In this document: in pieces, positions 42,455 through 50,062 of the stretch | How the letters are laid out: every line of letters starts with the position of its first letter | Position numbering within the stretch: position 1 is the first letter of the stretch | Program-made: the position numbers and the translations under genes | NCBI RefSeq assembly: GCF_024298885.1 | Contig: NZ_CP101166.1 | Coordinates: 2,170,001-2,234,000 of the forward strand | Reading direction: 5' to 3' | Length of the DNA: 64,000 nt | From: Haloglomus halophilum | Lineage (GTDB): Archaea; Halobacteriota; Halobacteria; Halobacteriales; Haloarculaceae | Notes under the pieces: model-generated | Database searches by the model: none | The model's input: only the letters and a program-made list of their open reading frames with translations | Told to the model about the DNA's origin: nothing

Positions 42455-42472
42455 TTATTATCGCGCGGCTAA
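42455..42472 (-). promoter_or_regulatory. surface-type promoter element, GlmU-like/flippase operon
   Basis: Minus strand TTAG-N7-ATAATAA with the TATA-like part 32-38 bases upstream of the ATG at 42423. Confidence 0.5.
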
Positions 42473-42570
42473 GCGACACGACGGATTCCCCCGTGGCTAT
42501 TGCGTGGTCCCGGCCGCCCCAGCTGCCGGTAGCGAGCGTCCTTCTCCGGCCTGTTCCCCGGAACTGCGGG

Positions 42571-42588
42571 TTACGGTGCCGATAATAA
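42571..42588 (+). promoter_or_regulatory. surface-type promoter element, DUF4129-DUF58 operon
   Basis: TTAC-N7-ATAATAA, the canonical form, 69-75 bases before the ATG at 42657. Confidence 0.55.
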
Positions 42589-42656
42589 TGCCCGATTCCC
42601 CGCGTGTGAGAGACGAGTGACTGTAGTCTCGCGACGCTCGACGGAGGTGCACCGCG

Positions 42657-43514
42657 ATGAACCGGGATAGCTACCTCGCCCTGCTGCTCGCCGTCTGCTG
42701 TATCGGCGCGGCGGGGGTCTCGGCGACGACGCTGAGCTCCACGCTCGAGCAGGAACCCGACGACGTCGTCGATATCGACTTCTCGAAGCTCCCCATCGGC
42801 GAGGAAGGGGGCGAGGCCGCCAAGGGCGCGCTCGACGAGGAGAGCACGGAGAAGGCGAAGGTGGCGAAAGAGGGCTCGGAGGACGACTCGGACCTGCAGA
42901 CACGCGGGTCCTCGAACGAGGAGGGCCAGGACGCCCCGAGTTCCGAGTCGGACGACGAGGGGAAGGAAGGGCCCGCCAAGAGCTCCGAGCAGGAGGCCGA
43001 GTCCAAGGCCGCCCAGTCGGGAGACAGCGGTCGGCAGTTCGGGGCGGGCGACGGCAAGGGGATGGGCACCGGCGGGGAGCCGAGCCTCATCCAGCGGCTG
43101 CTGAACCTGCTGATGGATCTCCTGCCGCTGCTCCTCCTCGCTCTCGCGCTGGCGCTGGCGTACCGGTACCGCTACCACCTGCTCGCGCTGGCGCTCGCGA
43201 TCAAGGGCTTCCTCGTCGGTGACGAGGTGGCATCGTCCTCGAGCACGACGGCGTGGCCGAAGGGGACGCCGTCCAACGAGGTCCACCGCGCGTGGCTGTC
43301 GATGGTCTCCACGGCTGGCATCGACGAACCCCAGCGGCGGACGCCCTCGGAGTGTGCGACGGCCGCCATCGAGGAGGGCCACGATCCTGGTGCCGTCCAG
43401 ACGCTGACCGAGACGTTCGAGGAGGTCCGCTACGGCGGGAAACCCGTGACCGACGAGCGGCGTGAACGGGCCCGGAAGGGGCTCGACCGCATCGGCGGAG
43501 GTGGGACCGTATGA
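42657..43514 (+). CDS. DUF4129 domain membrane protein
   Basis: This 285-residue protein has an N-terminal signal/anchor (ALLLAVCCIGAAGVSATTL), a long acidic Ser/Lys/Glu linker (about 45-135), and a Leu-rich helix (LLNLLMDLLPLLLLALALALAYRY). The C-terminal DUF4129 domain is STTAWPKGTPSNEVHRAWLSMVSTAGIDEPQRRTPSECATAAIEEG...VRYGGKPVTDERRERARKGL. The domain always travels with MoxR and DUF58 genes. The next gene starts inside its stop codon (ATGA). The set is thought to assemble or protect surface protein complexes; direct function is unknown. Confidence 0.85.
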   Translation: MNRDSYLALLLAVCCIGAAGVSATTLSSTLEQEPDDVVDIDFSKLPIGEEGGEAAKGALDEESTEKAKVAKEGSEDDSDLQTRGSSNEEGQDAPSSESDDEGKEGPAKSSEQEAESKAAQSGDSGRQFGAGDGKGMGTGGEPSLIQRLLNLLMDLLPLLLLALALALAYRYRYHLLALALAIKGFLVGDEVASSSSTTAWPKGTPSNEVHRAWLSMVSTAGIDEPQRRTPSECATAAIEEGHDPGAVQTLTETFEEVRYGGKPVTDERRERARKGLDRIGGGGTV

Positions 43515-44104
43515 GCCGGGCCCGGACCCTGCTCGGCACGCTGGGCCTCGTGGCCTTCGTGGTGGGCGTGTTCACCGTATTCAACCCGGCGTTCGCGGCT
43601 GCCGTCCCCGTCCAGGGTGTCGCCGAGTCCATCGGCGGGCCGTGGGTGTTCGTGGCCGCGTTCGGCGTCCTCGCGGTCGCCGTCGTGGTCGCGGTGCTGC
43701 TCGCCCGCGGTGTCGAGGGCATCGACGAGTCCCGGCCTCCGGACCCGGAGGACGTCTACCGCGTTCCGCACCCGGGCCAGGAGTTCGACGACTTCGTCGA
43801 GGACGGCGTGGGCGTCCGCGAGCGACTGTTCGGCGACCGCCACCAGCAGACTCGCGAGCGGGTCGCGGCGGCGGCGCTCACGACGCTCGAGCGCACGCGG
43901 GGGCTGAGCCGTGACGAGGCGCGCGACGCCATCGCCCGGGGGACCTGGACCGAGGATGCCGCCGCGGCGTCGTTCCTCTCCAGCCGCCGGACGCCCGGCC
44001 TGAGCGAGCGCCTGGTCGCCGTCTTCCGCGGCGAGTCGACCTTCCAGCACGGCGCCCGACGCGCCGCCCGGGAGGTCTCGCGGCTCCACGGGGGGGACCG
44101 ATGA
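43511..44104 (+). CDS. DUF7269-type membrane protein
   Basis: The 197-residue protein has two helices near the N-terminus (TLLGTLGLVAFVVGVFTVF; WVFVAAFGVLAVAVVVAVLLARG) and a cytoplasmic, Arg-rich C-terminal half (VYRVPHPGQEFDDFVEDGVGVRERL...RTRGLSRDEARDAIARGTWTEDAAAASFL). This matches the haloarchaeal family found between DUF4129 and DUF58 genes. It overlaps both neighbours by 4 bases (ATGA). Molecular function unknown. Confidence 0.8.
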   Translation: MSRARTLLGTLGLVAFVVGVFTVFNPAFAAAVPVQGVAESIGGPWVFVAAFGVLAVAVVVAVLLARGVEGIDESRPPDPEDVYRVPHPGQEFDDFVEDGVGVRERLFGDRHQQTRERVAAAALTTLERTRGLSRDEARDAIARGTWTEDAAAASFLSSRRTPGLSERLVAVFRGESTFQHGARRAAREVSRLHGGDR

Positions 44105-45372
44105 CGACCACTCGCAGGACGCGCCGCTGGCGTGGTGTCATCGCGGTCGCGCTGTTCGCCGGCGCGGCCGGCCTGCTGTTCAAGCGCCCCTCGGTCCTGC
44201 TGCTGTCGGTGGTCGGCGTCGCCTACGCCGCCTACCCGCAGCTCCCCACCGAACCGACCGTCTCGCTCGACCTCGAGCGGCGGCTCTCCGACGAGGACCC
44301 GAGCGACGGCGACGAGGTGACCGTCCGGGTCACGGTCCGCAACACCGGGACCGGCATCCTCCCCGACCTGCGCCTCGTCGACGGCGTGCCGCCGATGCTG
44401 TCGGTGACCGGCGGCACGCCGCGCCACGCCGCGACGCTCCGCCCGGGCGAGTCGACCAGCTTCTCGTACACGGTGACGGCGACGCAGGGGACCCACCGGT
44501 TCGAGCCCGCGACGGTCATCGCCCGCGATATCGCCGGCGCCGCCGAGGTGGAGACGGAGGTCGCCGCCGAGACCACCATCGAGTGCGTCGCGGAGGTGCC
44601 GGAGGTGCCGCTGCGCGACCAGACGAGCCAGCTCGTCGGCCGCATCGTCACCGATCAGGGTGGCAGCGGCGTCGAGTTCCACCGCACGCGCGAGTACGAG
44701 CGCGGCGACGACATGAGCCGTATCGACTGGCGCCGCTTCGCCCGGACCGGCGACCTCACGACGACGGAGTACCGGGAGGAGCGGGCGGCCTCGGTCGTCC
44801 TCTGTCTGGACGTGCGGGCGTCGGCCTACCGCTCGCCCGGCGAGGGTGAGCCACACGCCGTCGCGCACTCGCTCGCGGCGGCCGAACAGCTCCTCTCGTC
44901 GCTGGCCGAGACGACCGACTCCGTCGGGCTGGCGTCGCTGGGCGGTTCCGAGGCGTGCTGGCTCCCGCCGGGGACCGGCCGCGACCAGGTGACGCGGGCC
45001 CGGAAGCTGCTCGCGACGCACCCGTCGCTCTCGCCGTACCCGCCGGACGAACCCGCGGCGGCCGACCACAGCAGCGCGCTGACGGACCTCCGGCGGCGCC
45101 TCGGCAACGAGACGCAGGTCGTCCTGTTCTCGCCGCTCCTCGACGCGTTCGCCGTCGAGGCGGCGATGCAACTGGAGGCGACCGACCACGCCACGACGGT
45201 CGTCAGTCCGGACGTGACCAGCCCGGAGACGCCGGGTGGCCGGCTGGCCACGACCGAGCGGGCCAATCGCATCACCACGCTGCGCGAGTCGGGCATCCGG
45301 ACCGTGGACTGGGACCCGTCGGAGCCGCTGGGGACCGCACTCATCCACGCACAGGAGCGGTGGTCGCGATGA
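44101..45372 (+). CDS. DUF58 domain protein
   Basis: This 423-residue protein has two N-terminal helices (about 12-48), an extracytoplasmic Ig-like part (TVRVTVRNTGTGILPDLRLVDGVPP...STSFSYTVTATQGTHRFEPATVIA), and the DUF58 motif (GSGVEFHRTREYERGDDMSRIDWRRFARTGDLTTTEY) leading into a von Willebrand-A-like domain (VVLCLDVRASAY). DUF58 proteins work with MoxR ATPases in complex assembly and metal insertion. It overlaps the genes on both sides by 4 bases. The MoxR partner is likely the gene at 47029. Confidence 0.88.
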   Translation: MTTTRRTRRWRGVIAVALFAGAAGLLFKRPSVLLLSVVGVAYAAYPQLPTEPTVSLDLERRLSDEDPSDGDEVTVRVTVRNTGTGILPDLRLVDGVPPMLSVTGGTPRHAATLRPGESTSFSYTVTATQGTHRFEPATVIARDIAGAAEVETEVAAETTIECVAEVPEVPLRDQTSQLVGRIVTDQGGSGVEFHRTREYERGDDMSRIDWRRFARTGDLTTTEYREERAASVVLCLDVRASAYRSPGEGEPHAVAHSLAAAEQLLSSLAETTDSVGLASLGGSEACWLPPGTGRDQVTRARKLLATHPSLSPYPPDEPAAADHSSALTDLRRRLGNETQVVLFSPLLDAFAVEAAMQLEATDHATTVVSPDVTSPETPGGRLATTERANRITTLRESGIRTVDWDPSEPLGTALIHAQERWSR

Positions 45373-46043
45373 CCGACCGCAACCCCCTCGCGGTCAGTAG
45401 CGTGGCCTCGGTGCTGGCGGGGCTGCTGGCCATCTGGTTCGTCGCCACGTCGAGCCTCCAGCGGAACGCGCTGCTGGTCGCCGCGCTGGGGCTCGCCGGC
45501 GTCGGCATCGGCATCCGGCTCGCCCGCTACGACCACCGCCTCGTCGGTGCCATCCTCGGCGCCGGGGGACTGGGTGGGCTCGCGGTCGCGTTCTCGCGAC
45601 TCGGGCGTGGCTCGCTGGCCCAGCAACTGGAGTTCTATCCCGGGGTCATCGGGCTGCTCGTGCTGACGGCCGGGCTCGCGCCCGTCTACCGCAAGTACGA
45701 GCGCCCGTACGTCACCGTCGGCACCGCGCTGGTCTTCGTGAGCGTCGTCACCGCCGGGGTCGTCCAGAGCGCGACCATCTGGAACCTCCTCGCCGGGGGC
45801 GTCGCCACGGTCGTCGCGTGGGACCTCGGCGAGCAGGCCATCAACCTGCGCAACCACGTCGGCGGCGACGCCCGGACGTGGCCCGTCGAACTCACGCACG
45901 CCAGCGCGGCGGCCGCGGTCGGCGGCGGGGCGATGTTCCTCGCCATCTTCGTCGAGAACGCGAACGTGACGGGCGTGCCGCTGGCCGGCCTCGGCGTCAT
46001 GCTCGGCGCCGCGGTCGTACTGACGACGGCGCTGTACAACTGA
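45369..46043 (+). CDS. DUF7519-type polytopic membrane protein
   Basis: This 224-residue protein has about seven hydrophobic segments with short loops (ASVLAGLLAIWFVATSSLQRNALLVAALGLAGVGIGIRLARYDHR; FVSVVTAGVVQSATIWNLLAGGVATVVAWDLGEQAINLRNHVG). It fits the DUF7519 family that closes DUF58 operons in haloarchaea. The ATG overlaps the DUF58 stop (ATGA). The function is unknown; membrane anchoring of the MoxR/DUF58 machine is a reasonable guess. Confidence 0.8.
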   Translation: MTDRNPLAVSSVASVLAGLLAIWFVATSSLQRNALLVAALGLAGVGIGIRLARYDHRLVGAILGAGGLGGLAVAFSRLGRGSLAQQLEFYPGVIGLLVLTAGLAPVYRKYERPYVTVGTALVFVSVVTAGVVQSATIWNLLAGGVATVVAWDLGEQAINLRNHVGGDARTWPVELTHASAAAAVGGGAMFLAIFVENANVTGVPLAGLGVMLGAAVVLTTALYN

Positions 46044-46252
46044 CTGGCCTCCCCCCGTCGGTCGGGGCCGCCCGACACGGCTCGGGCCGCCCTGCTCGCC
46101 TGCCCGGGCGTCGGCCGGGCGTGTCGGCCGGAGACGACCGGCGTACGGGGCCCCTCGGAATCGCGCCGGCAGCTATCCGCTCCCGACGCTCGGAACGGTG
46201 TTTCTGTGCTATCGAATATGTCTGGTTATTGTAGTTCGGTATCGGAAAATAT

Positions 46253-46263
46253 GGGGGGGGGGG
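46253..46263. repeat. run of eleven G
   Basis: An uninterrupted G11 lies in the spacer between convergent genes, following an AT-rich ATCGGAAAATAT. Such a run slips easily and is also prone to sequencing error. Confidence 0.8.
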
Positions 46264-46327
46264 TTATTGCCCTGTGTGGGTGTTTCTCCCATTCCGGGGC
46301 CACTGTGACGGCCGCCCCCCCGTCCAC

Positions 46328-46960
46328 TCAGAACTCGTAGTTCTCGAACTGCGTCGGCTCCTCGCCCTGGTCCTCGGTCGTGAGGTTACCGCCCTCCAGA
46401 TCGGCGAGGATGACCTGCCCGCCGTAGCCGAACTCCGTGTCGTGGCCACGGACGACGACCTTCGAGCTGTCCGGGTCCACGGTCCGGGCGGTCATGAAGC
46501 GGTCGGTGGTCCGGGGCTCGTCGAACGATTCGCGGACGATGCGTTCGCCGTCGAGCGTCTCCAGTTGCCACCAGTCCGCGCCGCCGGCATCGGCCGGTGG
46601 GCTCAGGGTGACCGACAACTCGTAGCCGCCCCCGGTCTCGTCGAGGGACAGTCCGACCACGTCCGTCTCGGGCGTCGGCGTTCTGGTGGCAGTCCCGGAC
46701 GGGGTCGCCTCCTCGCCCGTCCCCCCCTCCGAGCCCCCGGAGCCCCCGGAGCCCCCGGAGCTGCCGTCCCCGAACTCACTGCCGCCGAGGCTCTTGACCT
46801 GCTCCGGGACGAGGCCGGAACAGCCCGCGAGGAGGGTCGCGGCGACGCCGCCACTCGCGGTCAGGAGGCGTCTGCGGGTGGCCGACCGCGGCGCTGTGCG
46901 GTCGGACTCGGCGTCGGCGTTCACGTGCGAGTCGGCGCCGGTACCGGTGGAATCAGGCAT
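46328..46960 (-). CDS. Tat lipoprotein, unknown C-terminal domain
   Basis: This 210-residue product has a twin-arginine lipoprotein signal (RRRLLTASGGVAATLLAGC, Cys near 48), a Gly/Ser/Thr linker (about 60-95), and a compact C-terminal domain (VVGLSLDETGGGYELSVTLSPPADAGGADWWQLETLDGERIVRESFDEPRTTDRFMTARTVDPDSSKVVVRGHDTEFGYGGQVILADLEGG). It is exported folded and lipid-anchored outside. The domain looks all-beta; I recognise it only as a recurrent haloarchaeal hypothetical. Its promoter is of the surface type. Confidence 0.78.
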   Translation of the reverse strand: MPDSTGTGADSHVNADAESDRTAPRSATRRRLLTASGGVAATLLAGCSGLVPEQVKSLGGSEFGDGSSGGSGGSGGSEGGTGEEATPSGTATRTPTPETDVVGLSLDETGGGYELSVTLSPPADAGGADWWQLETLDGERIVRESFDEPRTTDRFMTARTVDPDSSKVVVRGHDTEFGYGGQVILADLEGGNLTTEDQGEEPTQFENYEF

Positions 46961-46986
46961 CGTCGAGGATGAGACGGACAGCCGGT

Positions 46987-47004
46987 TTGTTATGCGGAAG
47001 ATAA
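46987..47004 (-). promoter_or_regulatory. surface-type promoter element, Tat lipoprotein
   Basis: Minus strand TTAT-N7-ATAACAA, with the TATA-like part 27-33 bases from the ATG at 46960. Confidence 0.45.
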
Positions 47005-47028
47005 CGGCGCTCCGGTCGCGAGGCCGCC

Positions 47029-47997
47029 TCAGGCGGATGCGCGGGCGGTCTCGTAGTCGACCGTCGGAACCGGGAGGTCGTTCAGCAGGTCGCGGACGAC
47101 CTCGTCCTTCCCGACGTTGTTGACGCGGGCGTCGGCCGTGAGGACCAGCCGGTGCGAGAGGACGGACGGGGCGATGGTCGTCACGTCGTCGGGCGTCGCG
47201 TAGCCGCGACCACGGATGGCCGCCAGGGACCGGGCCGCCTCGAACAGCCGCTGGGTGCCACGCGGGGAGACGCCGGCCTTCACGCGCTCGTCCTCGCGGG
47301 TCGCTCGCGAGAGGTCCGCGACGTACCGCCGCAGGTCACGCTCCATGTGGACCTGTTCGGGGCTCTGCTGGAGCTTCTCGGGCGCGCCCTCCGAGCAGAC
47401 CCGCGACACCGTCGGGGACTGGTTCGTCCGGTCGGCCCGGCGGTCCAGCAGCTCGAGCTCGCCATCGTCGTCGGGGTAGCCCAGACTCGTCTTGATGACG
47501 AAGCGGTCCTTCTGTGCCTCGGGCAGCGGGAAGGTCCCCTCCTGCTCGACGGGGTTCTGCGTCGCGATGACGAAGAAGGGGTCCGGGAGGTCGTGGGTCT
47601 CCCCGTCGATGGTGACCTGCCCCTCCTCCATCGCCTCCAGCAGGGCCGCCTGTGTCTTCGGGGAGGCGCGGTTGATCTCGTCGGCCAGCACGATGTTCGC
47701 GAAGATGGGGCCGGGATTGAACTCGAACTCGCGGGTCTGCTCGTTGAACACGTGCGTCCCGGTGACGTCGTTCGGGAGCAGGTCGGGCGTGAACTGGATG
47801 CGCGAGAACGAGAGACCGAGTGCCTTCGCGAAGCTCCGCGCTGTCAGGGTCTTTCCCGTCCCCGGGACGTCCTCGAGCAGCACGTGTCCCCGGGAGACGA
47901 AGCCCGTGAGGACGGTCTCGAGGACCTGCTCGTCCACGATGACCGCGTTGGATATCTCGTCGAGAATCCGGTCGCACTCCTGCTGGACCTTGTCCAT
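47029..47997 (-). CDS. MoxR-type AAA+ ATPase
   Basis: This 322-residue ATPase shows Walker A (EDVPGTGKTLTARSF), Walker B (IVLADEINRASPKTQAALLEAMEEGQ), sensor 1 (FFVIATQNPVEQEGTFPLPEAQKDRF) and the C-terminal helical lid (VKAGVSPRGTQRLFEAARSLAAIRGRGYATPDDV). MoxR proteins act as chaperone-like ATPases with DUF58/VWA partners. Here it is on the opposite strand and about 1 kb from the DUF58 operon, yet its promoter has the same element. The ATG at 47997 gives a very short leader. Confidence 0.93.
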   Translation of the reverse strand: MDKVQQECDRILDEISNAVIVDEQVLETVLTGFVSRGHVLLEDVPGTGKTLTARSFAKALGLSFSRIQFTPDLLPNDVTGTHVFNEQTREFEFNPGPIFANIVLADEINRASPKTQAALLEAMEEGQVTIDGETHDLPDPFFVIATQNPVEQEGTFPLPEAQKDRFVIKTSLGYPDDDGELELLDRRADRTNQSPTVSRVCSEGAPEKLQQSPEQVHMERDLRRYVADLSRATREDERVKAGVSPRGTQRLFEAARSLAAIRGRGYATPDDVTTIAPSVLSHRLVLTADARVNNVGKDEVVRDLLNDLPVPTVDYETARASA

Positions 47998-48022
47998 GGC
48001 TGGACGAGGCCGTCAGTCTAGG

Positions 48023-48040
48023 TTATTATCGGTCACGTAA
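48023..48040 (-). promoter_or_regulatory. surface-type promoter element, moxR
   Basis: Minus strand TTAC-N7-ATAATAA, TATA-like part 26-32 bases from the ATG at 47997. Confidence 0.55.
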
Positions 48041-48149
48041 CCGGCGCTCCTCCGCTCCGCCGCGGATCTGCCGCCCGACGACCGATACTCCGGGTGACTG
48101 CATCGGGACGGCGAATATCCCTCTGCGCCGGCGCTGTGGATACCGGGAT

Positions 48150-48197
48150 GACGGCGGCGGCGGGGATACTGACGGCGGCGGGGATACTGACGGCGGG
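48150..48197. repeat. short tandem repeat (GACGGCGGCGGGGATACT unit)
   Basis: There are two units of 21 and 18 bases plus a partial third. They are non-coding and located between divergent promoters. Confidence 0.6.
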
Positions 48198-48371
48198 TCC
48201 CGAGTCCGACCGAACGGTGGCGACGGCCTGATCAACTGCGGGTCGGGCACCCCTCGGCGGCGATACGCCAGCGGGGCATAACCGGTCTCCCGGTCTGCCC
48301 CGGGTATTTATGCCAACCACTCCGACTGCCCGGAATGCTTTATACAGGCCGTTAGACGCCCGTTTTCGGCA

Positions 48372-48389
48372 TTACCTTGCCCATAACTA
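48372..48389 (+). promoter_or_regulatory. surface-type promoter element, PGF-CTERM protein
   Basis: TTAC-N7-ATAACTA, 42-48 bases before the ATG at 48431. It is nearly identical in form to that of the Hsp70 gene. Confidence 0.5.
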
Positions 48390-48430
48390 CCCCTGTGTCT
48401 CTCCCACGTACGGGATGCGATTACACACAA

Positions 48431-49573
48431 ATGACACGAACGATAAACAGCATCGCGATGGCGACCGCCCTGGTCCTCTCGGCAGCCCTCGTGGGTGTCT
48501 TCGCGACGGCACCCCCGGTAGTTGGGACCGCCGACGCGACGACCAGTAGTACGTCACCGCACGGTGCGGACGCGAACTTCACGACCCGTCTGGACAACAA
48601 CGCCCCCGGAGTCACGACGGCGAACGAGTACTACGCCTCGGGGCTCCGCAAGGACATGCAGGCGATGCACACCATCGTGCTCACGTCCGAAGCGTTCCAG
48701 TTCGACAGCTGTAGTTCCTCCCAGGTTCGGGCCTTCGGTATCGACCGGGGCAACGACGACCCCGGCACACAGACCGACGAGAGTCTGCTCTCGGCGTACA
48801 AGAGCATCTCCTTCGAGAAACACCAGATAACGGTGAAGTTCTACAAGGAGGACCAGCTCGCCGGCGGGCCGGTCGGCGTGAAGTCCGCCGACCAGATCGT
48901 CGCCCGCGGGGACAACTGTATCCAGAACCCCAGCGAGCCCGGCTGGTACCAGATCAGCGGCAAGATCAACGGCAGCACGAACGGCGACACCACGACGGAC
49001 TTCTCGCAGGACACCACCAGCCACTACATCTACGTCTGTGACTGTGAGAGCCGGCAGGAGGCCGAGGAGAAGCTCGGCCCGCCGCCGGGCAGTGACGGTG
49101 GCGAGTCGACGGCGACCCCGACCGAGAGCGGCGGTGGCGAGTCGACGGCGACCCCGACCGAGAGCGGTGGCGGTGAGTCGACGGCGACCCCGACCGAGAG
49201 CGGTGGTGGCGAGTCGACGGCCACTCCGACCGACGGCGGTGGCGGTGAGTCGACGGCGACCCCGACCGAGAGCGGTGGTGGCGAATCGACGGCCACTCCG
49301 ACCGACAGCAACAGGCAAGGTCAGGGAACGACCACCGGCACGAGCACGTCCACGGGCAACACCACCGGGACGGCGAACGCGACCTCGACCGGGAACACCA
49401 CCGGGACGGCGAACGCGACCTCGACCGGGAACGGCGGTGGCTTCACGGGCGGCGGCTCGCAGAACGACTCGCCCTCGCCCACCAACTCCGGCGGGCAGCC
49501 CGGCTTCGGTCTCGCGGCAGCGCTCGGCGCGCTCGCCCTTGCCGGCCTGCTCGCTCGCCGCCAGCACGACTGA
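48431..49573 (+). CDS. secreted PGF-CTERM surface protein with one CDC-SR domain
   Basis: This 380-residue protein has a Sec signal (AMATALVLSAALVGVFATAPPVVGTADA) and one domain of the kind found twice at 20261: SCSSSQVRAFGIDRGNDDPGTQTD, NCIQNPSEPGWYQISGKING, then YVCDCESRQEAEEKLGPP. Six GGESTATPTES repeats and two further repeats follow, then a PGFGLAAALGALALAGLLARR tail. The tail is a PGF-CTERM signal for archaeosortase processing. The Thr-rich stalk is probably glycosylated and spans the S-layer. The ATG at 48431 precedes the signal peptide. Confidence 0.82.
   Translation: MTRTINSIAMATALVLSAALVGVFATAPPVVGTADATTSSTSPHGADANFTTRLDNNAPGVTTANEYYASGLRKDMQAMHTIVLTSEAFQFDSCSSSQVRAFGIDRGNDDPGTQTDESLLSAYKSISFEKHQITVKFYKEDQLAGGPVGVKSADQIVARGDNCIQNPSEPGWYQISGKINGSTNGDTTTDFSQDTTSHYIYVCDCESRQEAEEKLGPPPGSDGGESTATPTESGGGESTATPTESGGGESTATPTESGGGESTATPTDGGGGESTATPTESGGGESTATPTDSNRQGQGTTTGTSTSTGNTTGTANATSTGNTTGTANATSTGNGGGFTGGGSQNDSPSPTNSGGQPGFGLAAALGALALAGLLARRQHD
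49097..49312. repeat. six 36-bp coding repeats (GGESTATPTES type)
   Basis: Six consecutive 12-codon units differ by a few synonymous or conservative changes and encode the stalk of the surface protein. Copy number is likely to vary between strains. Confidence 0.85.
49358..49429. repeat. two identical 36-bp coding repeats
   Basis: Two perfectly identical units encode NTTGTANATSTG, directly after the first repeat array in the same gene. Confidence 0.8.
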
Positions 49574-49725
49574 CTCCTGGCCCACACGCTGAGCGACGCT
49601 CCCTTCTTTTCGCGCCACGCCACGGAGCCACGTGGTCGGTGGTCGGGTTCTCACGCGAGCTGGACCCCGCCCTGTCCGGCGACGCCGCGTCGACACGCCC
49701 CGTGATATCGACCATCCGGAGCGAT

Positions 49726-49743
49726 TTACCCTCCGAATAACTA
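49726..49743 (+). promoter_or_regulatory. orphan surface-type promoter element
   Basis: TTAC-N7-ATAACTA. The nearest ATG (49749) is only 6 bases after the TATA-like part and so upstream of any transcript start. Confidence 0.4.
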
Positions 49744-49862
49744 CACACATGGCCGGTATACCGACGGATGGCGCTCGGCAGCGAGCGTCACTGGCTGTCA
49801 GCGCCCGATGCGACCGCGTTTCCGCGTTCGCACGGGTGCATCGACCCCCCCCACCCCACACC

Positions 49863-49929
49863 ACCACACCGCTACCACCACCACCACAGCACGGTGTGGT
49901 CCCCCCGGCAGTGCCCCCCCGCTGCCGGG
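49863..49929 (+). ncRNA. possible structured RNA (two adjacent hairpins)
   Basis: A perfect 9-bp stem (ACCACACCG/CGGTGTGGT, 20-base loop) is followed 3 bases later by a perfect 8-bp stem (CCCGGCAG/CTGCCGGG, 10-base loop). An apparent promoter lies about 120 bases upstream. This could be a small RNA, a 5' leader of the Hsp70-like gene, or a terminator of the preceding gene. Confidence 0.3.
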
Positions 49930-50010
49930 TTCTACTTCGACGCCCGACGGGCCTACCCACCGACCGGGTGTCGCGTGTCCCGAGACCCCACGGAACGCTC
50001 GTTCTGCCTG

Positions 50011-50028
50011 TTACGACGGCCATAACTA
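50011..50028 (+). promoter_or_regulatory. surface-type promoter element, Hsp70-like gene
   Basis: TTAC-N7-ATAACTA, 35-41 bases before the ATG at 50063. Confidence 0.5.
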
Positions 50029-50062
50029 CCAGTCCCGACCGGCTAGTCGGTTCCAGATACAG

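Larger units (their letters stand above)
47998..48430. other. divergent intergenic region with two surface-type promoters
   Basis: No gene supported. It carries the MoxR promoter (48023-48040), an 18-base tandem repeat (48150-48197), a CTTTATACAGG TATA-like site near 48339-48349, and the promoter of the PGF-CTERM gene (48372-48389). Confidence 0.5.
49574..50062. other. long intergenic region with orphan promoter and two perfect hairpins
   Basis: No convincing protein gene. It holds a surface-type promoter with no matching ORF (49726-49743), C-rich runs, a 9-base-pair hairpin (49863-49871 with 49892-49900) and an 8-base-pair hairpin (49904-49911 with 49922-49929). The Hsp70-like promoter (50011-50028) follows. 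Confidence 0.5.

Noticed and set aside
49097..49429. Direct repeats considered as a CRISPR array
   Set aside because: Units are contiguous without unique spacers, in frame, and encode a Thr-rich stalk.
49749..50062. ORF starting MAGIPTDGARQR downstream of the orphan promoter
   Set aside because: Its ATG is only 6 bases after the TATA-like box, so it would not be in the transcript; the sequence is Pro/His-rich without protein-like pattern.
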